Assembly: GCF_001005085.2 (NCBI RefSeq)
Contig: NZ_LBMU02000022.1
Coordinates: 98,331 to 162,330, forward strand
Length of the DNA: 64,000 nt
From: Streptomyces humi
GTDB taxonomy: Bacteria > Actinomycetota > Actinomycetes > Streptomycetales > Streptomycetaceae
Reading direction: 5' to 3'
Of this stretch, positions 1 to 7,414 are shown one piece after another. Position 1 is the stretch's first letter. Each line of letters starts with the position of its first letter. The notes beneath the pieces are model-generated. The model searched no databases, was not told the DNA's origin, and was given only the letters and a program-made list of their open reading frames with translations. The translations under genes were made by a program, and so were the position numbers.

Positions 1-342
1 GAGGACGATCATCAGGTTGGTGTAGTCCAGCTGGTACGCGAACTCGTGCGCGCCGTCCGCGATCTGGGCCGCCGTGTCCCTCAGACCGGAGATGTAGTCC
101 GCACCGCCCCCGGACAGGAACGTCTTCATCGCCTCGGTGTACGCCTCCGGCCAGTCACCGCTCGCCCCCTGAGCGGTGCCCCCCGCGACCTGCGCCACCA
201 GGTTCTCGAACCCGTCCAGGAACTTGACCAGTTCCTCATGAGGAGCCTGCACCTCGTCGCGCATCCGCTCCGACGACCCCAGCGGAACGGACATACCCGA
301 GATGAAGACCACGATCGGGTTGTACCAGGGCTCCTCAATCAC
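1..342 (-). CDS. Truncated ESX-associated exported-protein-like gene (N-terminal part only)
   Basis: The reading frame is open from a GTG at 342 to the window edge, giving 114 codons of the N-terminus. GGTGGAG seven bases upstream supports this start, and the ATG further upstream leads at once to an in-frame stop. The visible part is acidic and probably helical. It starts VIEEPWYNPIVVF and contains GDWPEAYTEAMKTF followed by a helix with ADYISGLRDTAAQIADG. This looks like the helical N-terminal domain of large proteins exported by type VII systems in actinobacteria (WXG100-like or PPE-like), with the cargo domain outside the window. It is divergent from the lectin gene at 620. The family call is an inference from helical character and the ESX context; the rest of the gene is unseen. 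Confidence 0.5.
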   Translation of the reverse strand, partial: MIEEPWYNPIVVFISGMSVPLGSSERMRDEVQAPHEELVKFLDGFENLVAQVAGGTAQGASGDWPEAYTEAMKTFLSGGGADYISGLRDTAAQIADGAHEFAYQLDYTNLMIVL

Positions 343-619
343 AGCGTCTCCACCTGTTGCACGCTCATCGTCCGGCGACCGTGACCACGACCGCGGGCCC
401 GGCACCCGCGACACCTGGCGCAGGACGGAACTCTCGTTCAGTTATACGCGTCGACATGTGTATCGAGTTCACGTGGTGTGGATGTGGTCCAGATGAGTTG
501 TAACTCACACGTGCGATAGCCTGCGGCACACGGGTCCGTTATGCAGGTGTGGGACTAGGCACGTGTGCCGTAGCCCGGAAACACTGGACCCTGATCTGCG
601 CTCCCTTGGAAGGAAGCAC
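343..619. promoter_or_regulatory. Divergent promoter region with three ACRTGT-type sites
   Basis: This 277-base gap separates the truncated leftward gene and the lectin gene. It holds ACATGTGT at 454-461, CACACGTG at 506-513 and the near-palindrome GGCACGTGTGCC at 558-569. These match a word recurring in many other promoter regions of the window. No open frame with a convincing start was found. Confidence 0.4.
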
Positions 620-2113
620 ATGAAGTCTCCAGATCCGCCGCGGCCCGCCCGCGCGGCTCCGGCAAGTACCCCGGTCGTCGCGGGCGCGGCGGCCGGCGCG
701 AGTCCGGGCGCCGTGGAACGAGGCGCCCCGATCGCCACGGAGTCGGTGACCGGCCCGACGACGTCAGCCGACCCCTCGGCGGGGCGGAGGAAGCCTTCGG
801 CCTCGAAGCCCGAGAACACACGTGGTGCCCGGGAGACCGCGGCACGGTCCGGCGAGGCAGCCGTTCCCCGCACCCCGCTCGCCGGCCTCTCGTCCCTGAC
901 ACGGCCGGGCACCCTGCGGCCCACGACGCCCGGCACGGGCGACGTGGACGAACCCGGGGTGAAGCCGGCCGGCACCACCGGGCCCGGCACCACCGCGGCC
1001 CGCGACGCAGCACCCGGCGCCACGGCGACCGGCGCCACGGCACCCAGCCCCACTGCGGGCCGCGCCACGGCTTCCGGCGCCACGAAGAAGGGGAAGAGTG
1101 GGGGCAGCGGGGCGGCAGCCGGTAGTGCCGCCGACCTCCTGGCCTCCGCCTCCGCCACGGAAACGGCCTCCGCCACGGAAACGGCCGGGGTCACCGGCGT
1201 GGCGGGGGCCACCGGCGTGGCCGGGGCCGCGGCGCGGAACGGACGTCGGGGTGCCCGTGCCCTGTTGCGCGGTACCCACCGCACCGTGCTGACCGTCGCG
1301 GCGGTCACCGGCGTCGTTCTGGTGGCGGGTGTCCTCGTGGGGCTGCGGGGCGGCGGCTCCGGCCACGCCAATGCCGGCCCCGACCCCGCTGCCACCCTGC
1401 TCGAGCCGGGTGGGGACGGCGGCGCCCAGGCGGGTGTGCCGGGGGCGCTGCTGCCGTCGTCGGGCCACCGGTCCGGTGCCACGCCGGACGCGGCCGCCGC
1501 GGGCCACACCGGCCACGGCCAGAGCGGTGACGGCAAGCACGCCGCGTCCGGCCCGGCCAAAAACGGCTCGCACAGCGCCGCTTCGGGTTCGTCGGCGGCC
1601 TCGTCGCACGCCGGCGACACCTCGGCGGGCCACGGCGCGTCGTCGTCGGCGACCCACCCCGCCGCCCAGGACACCCCGGCCGCCGCTGCCGCGACGACGG
1701 CTCCGGCCTCCTCCGGCGGTTCCAGCAGCTCGGGTGTGATGGTGTTCAGCCACGCCTCGCACCGCTGCCTCACGGTGGCGGGCGGCCAGGGCAAGGACGG
1801 TTCGCCACTGGAGATCCGGGACTGCTCCGGCTCCTCGGCGCAGAAGTGGACCTTCGCCTCCGACGGCACGATCCGCGCCTTCGGTCTCTGCATGGACGCC
1901 GCGGGCGCTTCGACGGCCAACGGTACGGTCGTCCAGCTGGCCACCTGCAACGGCGGGCCCGCGCAGCAGTTCCGGCTCAACGTCCGGCAGGACCTGACCA
2001 GCGTGCTCGCGAACAAGTGCGTGGACGTGAAGGACCAGCAGACCGCCAACGGCACACGCCTCCAGCTGTGGTCCTGCGCCGGCACCGACAACCAGAAGTG
2101 GTCCAGGAAGTAG
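620..2113 (+). CDS. Membrane-anchored ricin-type beta-trefoil lectin protein
   Basis: This 497-residue protein has a long Ala/Pro/Thr/Gly-rich N-terminal segment. One transmembrane helix lies at about 222-243 (core VVLVAGVLVGL), followed by a low-complexity extracellular stalk. A ricin B-type lectin domain runs from about 372 to the end. The lectin shows Q-x-W-like repeats (AQKWTF, AQQFRL, NQKWSR) and paired cysteines such as RCLTV, LCMDA and KCVDV. The likely role is binding glycans at or outside the cell surface while tethered to the membrane. The ATG at 620 is preceded by GGAAGGA. The C-terminus closely resembles the lectin at 50,792-51,967, so the two are paralogues. It sits at the edge of the ESX locus, but a role in secretion is not shown. 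Confidence 0.85.
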   Translation: MKSPDPPRPARAAPASTPVVAGAAAGASPGAVERGAPIATESVTGPTTSADPSAGRRKPSASKPENTRGARETAARSGEAAVPRTPLAGLSSLTRPGTLRPTTPGTGDVDEPGVKPAGTTGPGTTAARDAAPGATATGATAPSPTAGRATASGATKKGKSGGSGAAAGSAADLLASASATETASATETAGVTGVAGATGVAGAAARNGRRGARALLRGTHRTVLTVAAVTGVVLVAGVLVGLRGGGSGHANAGPDPAATLLEPGGDGGAQAGVPGALLPSSGHRSGATPDAAAAGHTGHGQSGDGKHAASGPAKNGSHSAASGSSAASSHAGDTSAGHGASSSATHPAAQDTPAAAAATTAPASSGGSSSSGVMVFSHASHRCLTVAGGQGKDGSPLEIRDCSGSSAQKWTFASDGTIRAFGLCMDAAGASTANGTVVQLATCNGGPAQQFRLNVRQDLTSVLANKCVDVKDQQTANGTRLQLWSCAGTDNQKWSRK

Positions 2114-2143
2114 GTCACGGCGGACGACCGGGCCGAGCGCACG

Positions 2144-2192
2144 GAAGGACCTCACCGCACGTCCGGTCGCCCGGCGTGGGGTGAGGTCCTTC
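2144..2192. terminator. Bidirectional hairpin terminator
   Basis: GAAGGACCTCACC at 2144-2156 pairs perfectly with GGTGAGGTCCTTC at 2180-2192 around a 23-base loop. It lies between the convergent lectin gene and the end of the leftward ESX operon, so it probably ends both transcripts. Confidence 0.8.
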
Positions 2193-2233
2193 GCGGTTCG
2201 CGCGGCGGTGCCGCGGACCCGTCGGCGGGTCCG

Positions 2234-2602
2234 TCAGACCCGGTGGGGGGTGGTGTGGACGTCGGGTTCGGGCAGGTCGCTGATCGCGTGCGTGTTGTCG
2301 TGCTGGGCGTTCTCGAAGCTCTTGCCCGAGTCGACCGTGAGGGCACCGGCGGCCGCCATGGCCCGCGCCAGGTCGAGGATGCCCTTGTTGATCAGGTTGT
2401 GGGCCGGAACGTAGTTCTGGACGTACTGGCTGCCGTACGAGTCGTTGCCCCAGGGCGGATCGCCCGGGTCGAAGGAGGTGTCGTCCCTGAACTGCTCGGC
2501 GGTGCGGTCCGTCATGTCAGCCACCTGGCCGGTGGCGTCGCCGCCGGCTTTGATGCGACTGGGATCGGCCGCGAAGAGGCTGCCGTCAGCCACGGCTGTC
2601 AC
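2234..2602 (-). CDS. EspC-like small ESX-associated protein
   Basis: This 122-residue acidic protein has no signal peptide or membrane segment. It starts MTAVADGSLFAADPSRI and continues with predicted helices, ending in a LARAMAAAGALTVDSGKSFENAQ stretch. Length and layout resemble mycobacterial EspC-type ESX secretion-associated proteins: a conserved position-10 region, two helices and a trailing acidic tail. It is the last gene of the leftward ESX run. Its start lies 17 bases inside the end of the YbaB-type gene, so translation of the two is probably coupled. In Mycobacterium, EspC-type proteins are co-dependent ESX-1 substrates. The same role here is inferred. Confidence 0.55.
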   Translation of the reverse strand: MTAVADGSLFAADPSRIKAGGDATGQVADMTDRTAEQFRDDTSFDPGDPPWGNDSYGSQYVQNYVPAHNLINKGILDLARAMAAAGALTVDSGKSFENAQHDNTHAISDLPEPDVHTTPHRV

Positions 2603-3008
2603 CTCCCGGCCGTCGCGGCTTGAGGACTTCCTCCAGCGAGCCCCCGTCCAGGAGCCTGTCCAGGTCGACGCGGTCGAGGACCCCGCCGTCCAGACCGGTG
2701 GGCGCGGTGCCCCCCGCGGCCTGGATGACGGCCATGGCGCGCGAGGTCATCTGGGCCCGGGACGCCGTCATGGCCTCCAGGACGCTGGCCGCCAGCGCCT
2801 GCCCCGTCATCTCCTTGAACTTGTTGTTGGGGAAGCGCAGCCCCGACGGCGCCCCGTCGTGGCCCACCGTCACCTCGACGACGCCGTCCCTGGACCGGGC
2901 GGTGACGGAGATCGCCCGGATCTCCTTCCGGGCGTCGACGAGCGCCTGCCGCTGCTTCCTGAACTCGTCGAGAGCCTGCTGCTGTTGTTCCTGAAGTGAT
3001 GAACTCAT
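2586..3008 (-). CDS. YbaB/EbfC family protein, EspL-like
   Basis: This 140-residue protein starts MSSSLQEQQQQALDEFRKQ with an N-terminal helix, then a small beta domain (VVEVTVGHDGAPSGLRF), then a C-terminal helix with ASVLEAMTASRAQM. That is the YbaB/EbfC layout of a dimeric nucleoid-associated protein. Such genes sit in mycobacterial ESX-1 loci (EspL), which agrees with its place between the AAWKG-type gene and the EspC-like gene. The ATG at 3008 has GGAGAA upstream. The longer upstream frame is only an overlap with the neighbouring gene. In ESX-1, EspL supports the stability and secretion of other Esp proteins. Whether this one binds DNA or acts as such a factor cannot be read from the sequence. 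Confidence 0.75.
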   Translation of the reverse strand: MSSSLQEQQQQALDEFRKQRQALVDARKEIRAISVTARSRDGVVEVTVGHDGAPSGLRFPNNKFKEMTGQALAASVLEAMTASRAQMTSRAMAVIQAAGGTAPTGLDGGVLDRVDLDRLLDGGSLEEVLKPRRPGGDSRG

Positions 3009-3072
3009 GGATTCTCCTGTGCCGGTGGGACCGCTCGCCGTGGAACGGTGCGACGCGCGGTTCGCGCGGGAG

Positions 3073-5985
3073 TCAGTGACCGATCGAGGCGGGCAGCCCG
3101 CCCTCCTCGGTGCCCCAGACGTCCTGGTTCCTGCCGGACCAGGCGGCGCTCTCGGTCGACTGCCGGGCGCCGCCGGCGGGGCCGTAGCCGGACTCGGTGG
3201 ACGGACGGCGGGGGCCGAGGAGTTCGTCGGAGTCGGTCTCCTCCTCTTCCCACTCCGCCGGCTCCTCCGGGGCGGTCCGGGCGCCGAACGGTGACATGCC
3301 GTGCTGGACGACGGCGCCGTCCATGTCGTTGCCGTCGTAGAGGTTGCGTTCCCTGTCCCCACCGCCCTGGCCGCCCTGCTGGCCGCCCATGCGGTTCATG
3401 CCGGCCATCATCATCATGGGGGAGAGCAGCCCCATGGCGCTCTGGCTGTCCGTGCTCCCGGCCTGGGCCTGCGCACCCGCGGCGACGCCGGCCGCGGTGC
3501 CGCCGCCCAACGCCTCGGCGGCGGACTTGGCGGCTTCCGCGGCCGCCGCGCTCTCGGGGCTGGGAACCGACTGGAACCGGCCGTCCGACGTGGTCACCAG
3601 CCCGCTGCCGTCGGTGTGCTTGTACTCGGTGACGCCGTTGGGGTGGCTGGTGACGGACGTGCCGTCCGGCGTGTACGTGGTCTGGCCGCCGCCGCTGTAG
3701 GTGGGGATGTCGATGTGGGGTGTCGTGAGCGTCCCGTTGCCGTTCCCGCCCGGGTGGTCCGACGTGGCCTGGGTGGTGGTGATCGTGCCGTCCGGGTGCA
3801 GTGTCGTGGAGCTGCCGTCCGGGTTGTGCGTGACGATGTCACCCTTGCCGTCGACGGTGATGGTGCTGCCGTCCCCGGTGGTGATGCTCTTGCCGGTGTC
3901 CAGGTGGCTGGTGGTGGTGTGACCCTGGGCGTCGACGGTGGTCACGTCGCCGTTCGGGTGCACGGTGATCTTCGAGCCGTCCGGGTTGTCCGTGGTCAGG
4001 CTGCCGTCGGAGTTGACGTGCGAGACGGTGCCGTCGGGCGAGGTCAGCTGCGTGTTGCCGTCCGGGGTGACGATCTCCGACGCGCCGTTGCTGAACGTCG
4101 TCGTCTTGGTGCCGTCGGTGGCCGTCTGGGTCAGGCTGCCGTCGCCGTTGCGGGTGATGCTCGTGCCGTCCGGGTTGCCGAGCGACTCGCCGACCCCGAG
4201 ATGGCTGGTGGTGGTGTTGCCCTGGGCGTCCACGGTGGTCACGTCGCCGTCGGGTGAGACGGTCCGGCTGGTGCCGTCGGAGAACGTGGAGGTGATGCTG
4301 CCGTCGGCGTTGCGGGTGACCGTGTTGCCGTTCGGGTAGGTGGTCGTCACACCGTTGCCGGTACGGGAGGTGGTGCTGCCGTCGATGTTGCTGATGGGCA
4401 GCCCGGAGCCGAACCCCGTACCTCCGCCGTCACCTGTCAGTGTGCTGGTGTCCGGCAGGCCGGAACCGAAGCCGCCGTTGCCGCTGATGTCCGGGATGTT
4501 CGTGGACTGGCCGTCCCCGCCGCCCAGTCCGCCGCCCAGCCCGTCGGTGAGGCCGCCGTTCCCGGAGGCGGAGAAGTTCGAGAACCCGCCGTTGCCGGTG
4601 AGGTTCGACAGACCGTTGCTGAGGCCGTTGCCGACGTTGTCGAGGCCGTCGCCGAGGTGGCTGAAGCTGTTGTTGAGGCCGTCCCCGAGGTTGTTGAAAC
4701 CGTCGTTGATCCCGCCCCCGAGGTTGTTCAGTCCACCGCCGAGGTTGTTCAGGCCGTCGCCGAGCTTCTTCAGGTTGTCGTTGAGGCTGTTGTTGCTCGA
4801 GTCACTGGATTCCGACTGCACGTCCGAGGTCAGCGAGGAACTCGTGTCGGTGAAGGAGAAGGCCGGGTTCCACGACGAGTCGAGCACCCGGGACCAGTCC
4901 TTCTGGAGGGTCTCCAGTACCTGCCGCGAAGGGGCGTCCAGATTGGTCTCGACGTTGCTGGTCCAGCGCTGCACCGCTTCCTTCGCCGCGGCGTGCCAGG
5001 TGCCCGCGTCGGTGAGGCCGCCCCAGGTGATGTTCTCGCTGAAGCCTTCTTTGGTCTCGGCGACCGGAGCAGCCGGGACGTCCGAGAGGTAGTCCGGATC
5101 AGGGGTTCCGATGCGGCGGGCGTTGTTGTCGATGATCCAGCGTCCGATCTCGACGAACACCTGGTTGAGCACGTCCAGGGGATCGGCGGCGATCTGCTGC
5201 TGTGTGGTCGAGCCGTCCGGCAGGGTGGTGGTGACGGGTTTGCCCTGCTGCCAGTAGAAGTCGTTGTAGATCTTGTGCAGCTCGGTGTACGCCTTGTACA
5301 GGGACTCCTCGGCGCCGATCAGGTCGTCCCCGTGCAGCGTCTTGCTGACGAACCCCGTGGTGGGAGAACGGTGTTGGGGGCTGAAGCCCGGCGGCTGGAG
5401 CTGGGAGGTGTAGTTCTCGTACTTCTTGTGCAGATCGTCGACCAGCAGCCAGAACGCGCCGGCGGCGTTGCCCTTCCAGGACGCCTGCTCGCTGCCGAGC
5501 TGCTGCTTCCAGTCCGCCAGGACCGCGGTCTGCTGCTTGAAGAAGTCTCCCGCGGCGTCGAAGGACCAGGCGAGCTCGGCGAACGTGCTCAGCTTCACGC
5601 CGTCGACGTCGGGTGCGCTGTCTCCGCCGTCACCGATGTCGCCCTTGACGGAGGAGTGCTGGGTGAGCAGGTCGGACAGCACCGCGTTGGAGTTGCCCCA
5701 GTAGCCGTGGAACGCGGGACTGTCGATGTACGTGATGTCGACCCGGCATTTACGCACTCCGCCGCCGGCTGTGTAGAACTCGAAGTGGAAACCCTTGTTG
5801 GGGTTCTGCGGCACGATCCACGCGAAGAAGTCGTCGTCGCTGTCGAACGTCAGCCCGCCCCTCTTGAACGTGTAGTTGATCCAGGGCATGCCGCTGTCAC
5901 CCGTGACGTCGGTGACGTCGGTGCGTTTGACCAGCGACCAACCGGTCAACAGGTGCAGGATGTCTTCCCAGCTCTGCACGGCCAT
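3073..5985 (-). CDS. AAWKG-type ESX-associated protein with long DG-repeat region
   Basis: This 970-residue protein has several zones. An N-terminal domain of about 110 residues (MAVQSWEDILHLLTGW) is followed by a helical domain containing QASWKGNAAGAFW, the motif that names the AAWKG family. A second helical part ends near 370. Next is a run of octad-like GLNNLGGG repeats (about 410-470) and a Gly-rich patch. From about 540 to 800 there is a long repeat zone of DGS/DGT turns, including two near copies of GDVTTVDAQG-TTTSHL. The tail is Ala-rich, then Met/Gly-rich, then acidic. No signal peptide is seen, as expected for an ESX client. It is 31 bases from the next upstream gene and is part of the leftward operon. 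It is probably a secreted or surface-exposed structural substrate; function is not established. Confidence 0.7.
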   Translation of the reverse strand: MAVQSWEDILHLLTGWSLVKRTDVTDVTGDSGMPWINYTFKRGGLTFDSDDDFFAWIVPQNPNKGFHFEFYTAGGGVRKCRVDITYIDSPAFHGYWGNSNAVLSDLLTQHSSVKGDIGDGGDSAPDVDGVKLSTFAELAWSFDAAGDFFKQQTAVLADWKQQLGSEQASWKGNAAGAFWLLVDDLHKKYENYTSQLQPPGFSPQHRSPTTGFVSKTLHGDDLIGAEESLYKAYTELHKIYNDFYWQQGKPVTTTLPDGSTTQQQIAADPLDVLNQVFVEIGRWIIDNNARRIGTPDPDYLSDVPAAPVAETKEGFSENITWGGLTDAGTWHAAAKEAVQRWTSNVETNLDAPSRQVLETLQKDWSRVLDSSWNPAFSFTDTSSSLTSDVQSESSDSSNNSLNDNLKKLGDGLNNLGGGLNNLGGGINDGFNNLGDGLNNSFSHLGDGLDNVGNGLSNGLSNLTGNGGFSNFSASGNGGLTDGLGGGLGGGDGQSTNIPDISGNGGFGSGLPDTSTLTGDGGGTGFGSGLPISNIDGSTTSRTGNGVTTTYPNGNTVTRNADGSITSTFSDGTSRTVSPDGDVTTVDAQGNTTTSHLGVGESLGNPDGTSITRNGDGSLTQTATDGTKTTTFSNGASEIVTPDGNTQLTSPDGTVSHVNSDGSLTTDNPDGSKITVHPNGDVTTVDAQGHTTTSHLDTGKSITTGDGSTITVDGKGDIVTHNPDGSSTTLHPDGTITTTQATSDHPGGNGNGTLTTPHIDIPTYSGGGQTTYTPDGTSVTSHPNGVTEYKHTDGSGLVTTSDGRFQSVPSPESAAAAEAAKSAAEALGGGTAAGVAAGAQAQAGSTDSQSAMGLLSPMMMMAGMNRMGGQQGGQGGGDRERNLYDGNDMDGAVVQHGMSPFGARTAPEEPAEWEEEETDSDELLGPRRPSTESGYGPAGGARQSTESAAWSGRNQDVWGTEEGGLPASIGH

Positions 5986-6016
5986 GGTCGTCTTACTCCA
6001 GGGATGTCGTCAGTGG

Positions 6017-6478
6017 TCAGAGACCCAGGGAACTCTGGCCGTTGCCTGTGCCGGATCCGGTGGCCGTGCTGCCGCCGAGGGCCGTCTGGTAGTCGCCGAT
6101 GGCGTTCATGAACTTCGCCGACTGGACCTGTGTGAGGTTGTGGGCCTGGGCGCTCTTCATGGTCGTGATGACGTTCCGCAGATCCGCCTGGAGCTTGGTG
6201 AAGGCGGCCTTGTGGTGGTTGAACACCTCGTCGATGGCGGTCGCGGCCTTCTTGGCGTTGTCGCAGATGTTCTTGCCGCCCGTCTGGTCGTCACTCGCCA
6301 TCGGTCCGATCGCCAGGACCTGCGGCTTCTTGCTGACGTCGTAGAGCGAGGTCGGATGCGCGTCCGGCGAACGGATGTCGTCGATCTTGTGCAGGAAGCC
6401 GCCGACGTCCGTGTCGATGAAGTTCTGTAGGGCTGTGTAGTCCAGCTGCTCCAGATTGTGGTGCTCGCTGCCGGCCAT
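6017..6478 (-). CDS. Small helical ESX-associated protein
   Basis: This 153-residue protein starts MAGSEHHNLEQLDYTALQNF and ends in a Ser/Gly/Thr-rich tail. Between them are probable helices with KAATAIDEVFNHHKAAFTKL and LRNVITTMKSAQ. No WXG motif, signal peptide or membrane helix is visible. It sits between the WXG100-like gene and the AAWKG-type gene with gaps of 44 and 31 bases, so it belongs to the same operon. Its helical content and position suggest an ESX substrate or a partner of the large AAWKG-type protein. No family was recognised with certainty. Confidence 0.55.
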   Translation of the reverse strand: MAGSEHHNLEQLDYTALQNFIDTDVGGFLHKIDDIRSPDAHPTSLYDVSKKPQVLAIGPMASDDQTGGKNICDNAKKAATAIDEVFNHHKAAFTKLQADLRNVITTMKSAQAHNLTQVQSAKFMNAIGDYQTALGGSTATGSGTGNGQSSLGL

Positions 6479-6522
6479 GGGCGCCTTCCTGCCGCTTTGA
6501 CGAGTGGGGAGGGTGGGTCAGG

Positions 6523-6831
6523 TCAGTGGACGGGGATGTTCGCGAAGCTCTCCTCGTTCCTGAGCGAGGTCTGGGCGTAGTTCTCCTTGTTGTCGTTCAG
6601 GATGATGATGAGGTTGTCCAGGCTGACCGTGAGCTTGTTGACGTTGTTGTCCCAGCCGGGCTGCACCTGGGTCGTGTAGACGTCCCGGTCCGGGCCGGAC
6701 CACGTGTGCAGAGCGGGCCTGATCTCGTTCTCCAGGTCGTGCACGGCGTCGATGATCTTCTTGGTCTGGTTTTGCAGGTCCTCGATCGCGACCATGACCT
6801 GGCTGTGGTCCATGTAGATGCCGTCGGACAC
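6523..6831 (-). CDS. WXG100 family ESX protein (WSG variant)
   Basis: This 102-residue protein has WXG100 size: two predicted helices joined by a turn with the motif HTWSGPDRDVY at about position 45. The N-terminal helix carries VAIEDLQNQTKKIIDAV, and the second carries VNKLTVSLDNLIIIL. WXG100 proteins form helical-hairpin dimers and are the core clients of type VII secretion. It lies 64 bases downstream of a second WXG100-like gene. They probably form a heterodimer analogous to EsxA-EsxB. Which one carries the export signal cannot be decided; a clear C-terminal Y-x-x-x-D/E motif is not seen in either. Confidence 0.8.
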   Translation of the reverse strand: MSDGIYMDHSQVMVAIEDLQNQTKKIIDAVHDLENEIRPALHTWSGPDRDVYTTQVQPGWDNNVNKLTVSLDNLIIILNDNKENYAQTSLRNEESFANIPVH

Positions 6832-6895
6832 GATGTCTCCTCGGATGTCGAAGTGAAGGGCTGAAGCGGTGGGGCTGGTCCGGGAAGCCGGAAGG

Positions 6896-7255
6896 TCAGC
6901 CGGTCATCTGGTTGTAGGCGTTCTGCGAGATGGAGACGCCGGTCCCGTCGCCGGTGCGGACGTTGTGCACCGCGGAGACGGCGTGCTGCTGGGTGGCGGC
7001 CGAGCGCTGGCTGGCCTGCGTGAGCGTCTCCTGCATCAGCGAGCAGAGGTTGAGGATCTGCGTGCCCTCGTCGAGCCACTCGTCGAGCTTCTGGCCGAAC
7101 AGCGCACCGTCCTCGCCCTGGTACGCGTGGGAGAGCGACGAGCGCTGGCCGTTGACCTCGCCCTGCGCCGCGATGATCTTGCGCTGGGCACTCTGTAGCG
7201 AGTCGATGACGCTGCCGTACGTGCGCGCCGATGACGCCTGAAGGTTGCTGCTCAT
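6896..7255 (-). CDS. WXG100-like ESX protein (YQG variant)
   Basis: This 119-residue protein is the first gene after eccB in the leftward run. Its helical hairpin has AYQGEDGALFGQKL in place of the usual W-x-G turn, so the tryptophan is replaced by tyrosine. The N-terminal helix is GSVIDSLQSAQRKIIAAQ. The second helix is ILNLCSLMQETLTQASQ and includes a cysteine. A Gly/Ser-rich tail follows. The ATG at 7255 has GAGGAGC upstream. A 159-base gap with its own hairpin and an ACGTGT site precedes it. This fits separate, stronger expression of the secreted pair compared with the membrane genes eccD-eccB. It is the probable partner of the WSG protein next door. Confidence 0.75.
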   Translation of the reverse strand: MSSNLQASSARTYGSVIDSLQSAQRKIIAAQGEVNGQRSSLSHAYQGEDGALFGQKLDEWLDEGTQILNLCSLMQETLTQASQRSAATQQHAVSAVHNVRTGDGTGVSISQNAYNQMTG

Positions 7256-7361
7256 GCTGCTCCTCGGGATGTGGTGGGATCCGACCAGGGCCTCCGGTGA
7301 GGTCGGTCGGCCGTGGTGGTGCGTGGCCGGAGGGGGTGCGTGCGTCGCACGGCGACCCCCG

Positions 7362-7392
7362 CACGTGTGAGACGCGAGATACGTGTCTCGCG
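7362..7392 (-). promoter_or_regulatory. Hairpin and ACGTGT site between eccB and the WXG100 genes
   Basis: CGCGAGA at 7373-7379 pairs with TCTCGCG at 7386-7392 across six bases. CACGTGTGA lies beside it at 7362-7370. The stem follows the eccB stop by 23 bases on the minus strand and may be a partial terminator or processing site. The palindromic word is one of the recurring promoter-region sites. Either could set esx expression apart from eccDB. Confidence 0.45.
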
Positions 7393-7414
7393 GTTCACTC
7401 TAGCCGCTGCCGAT

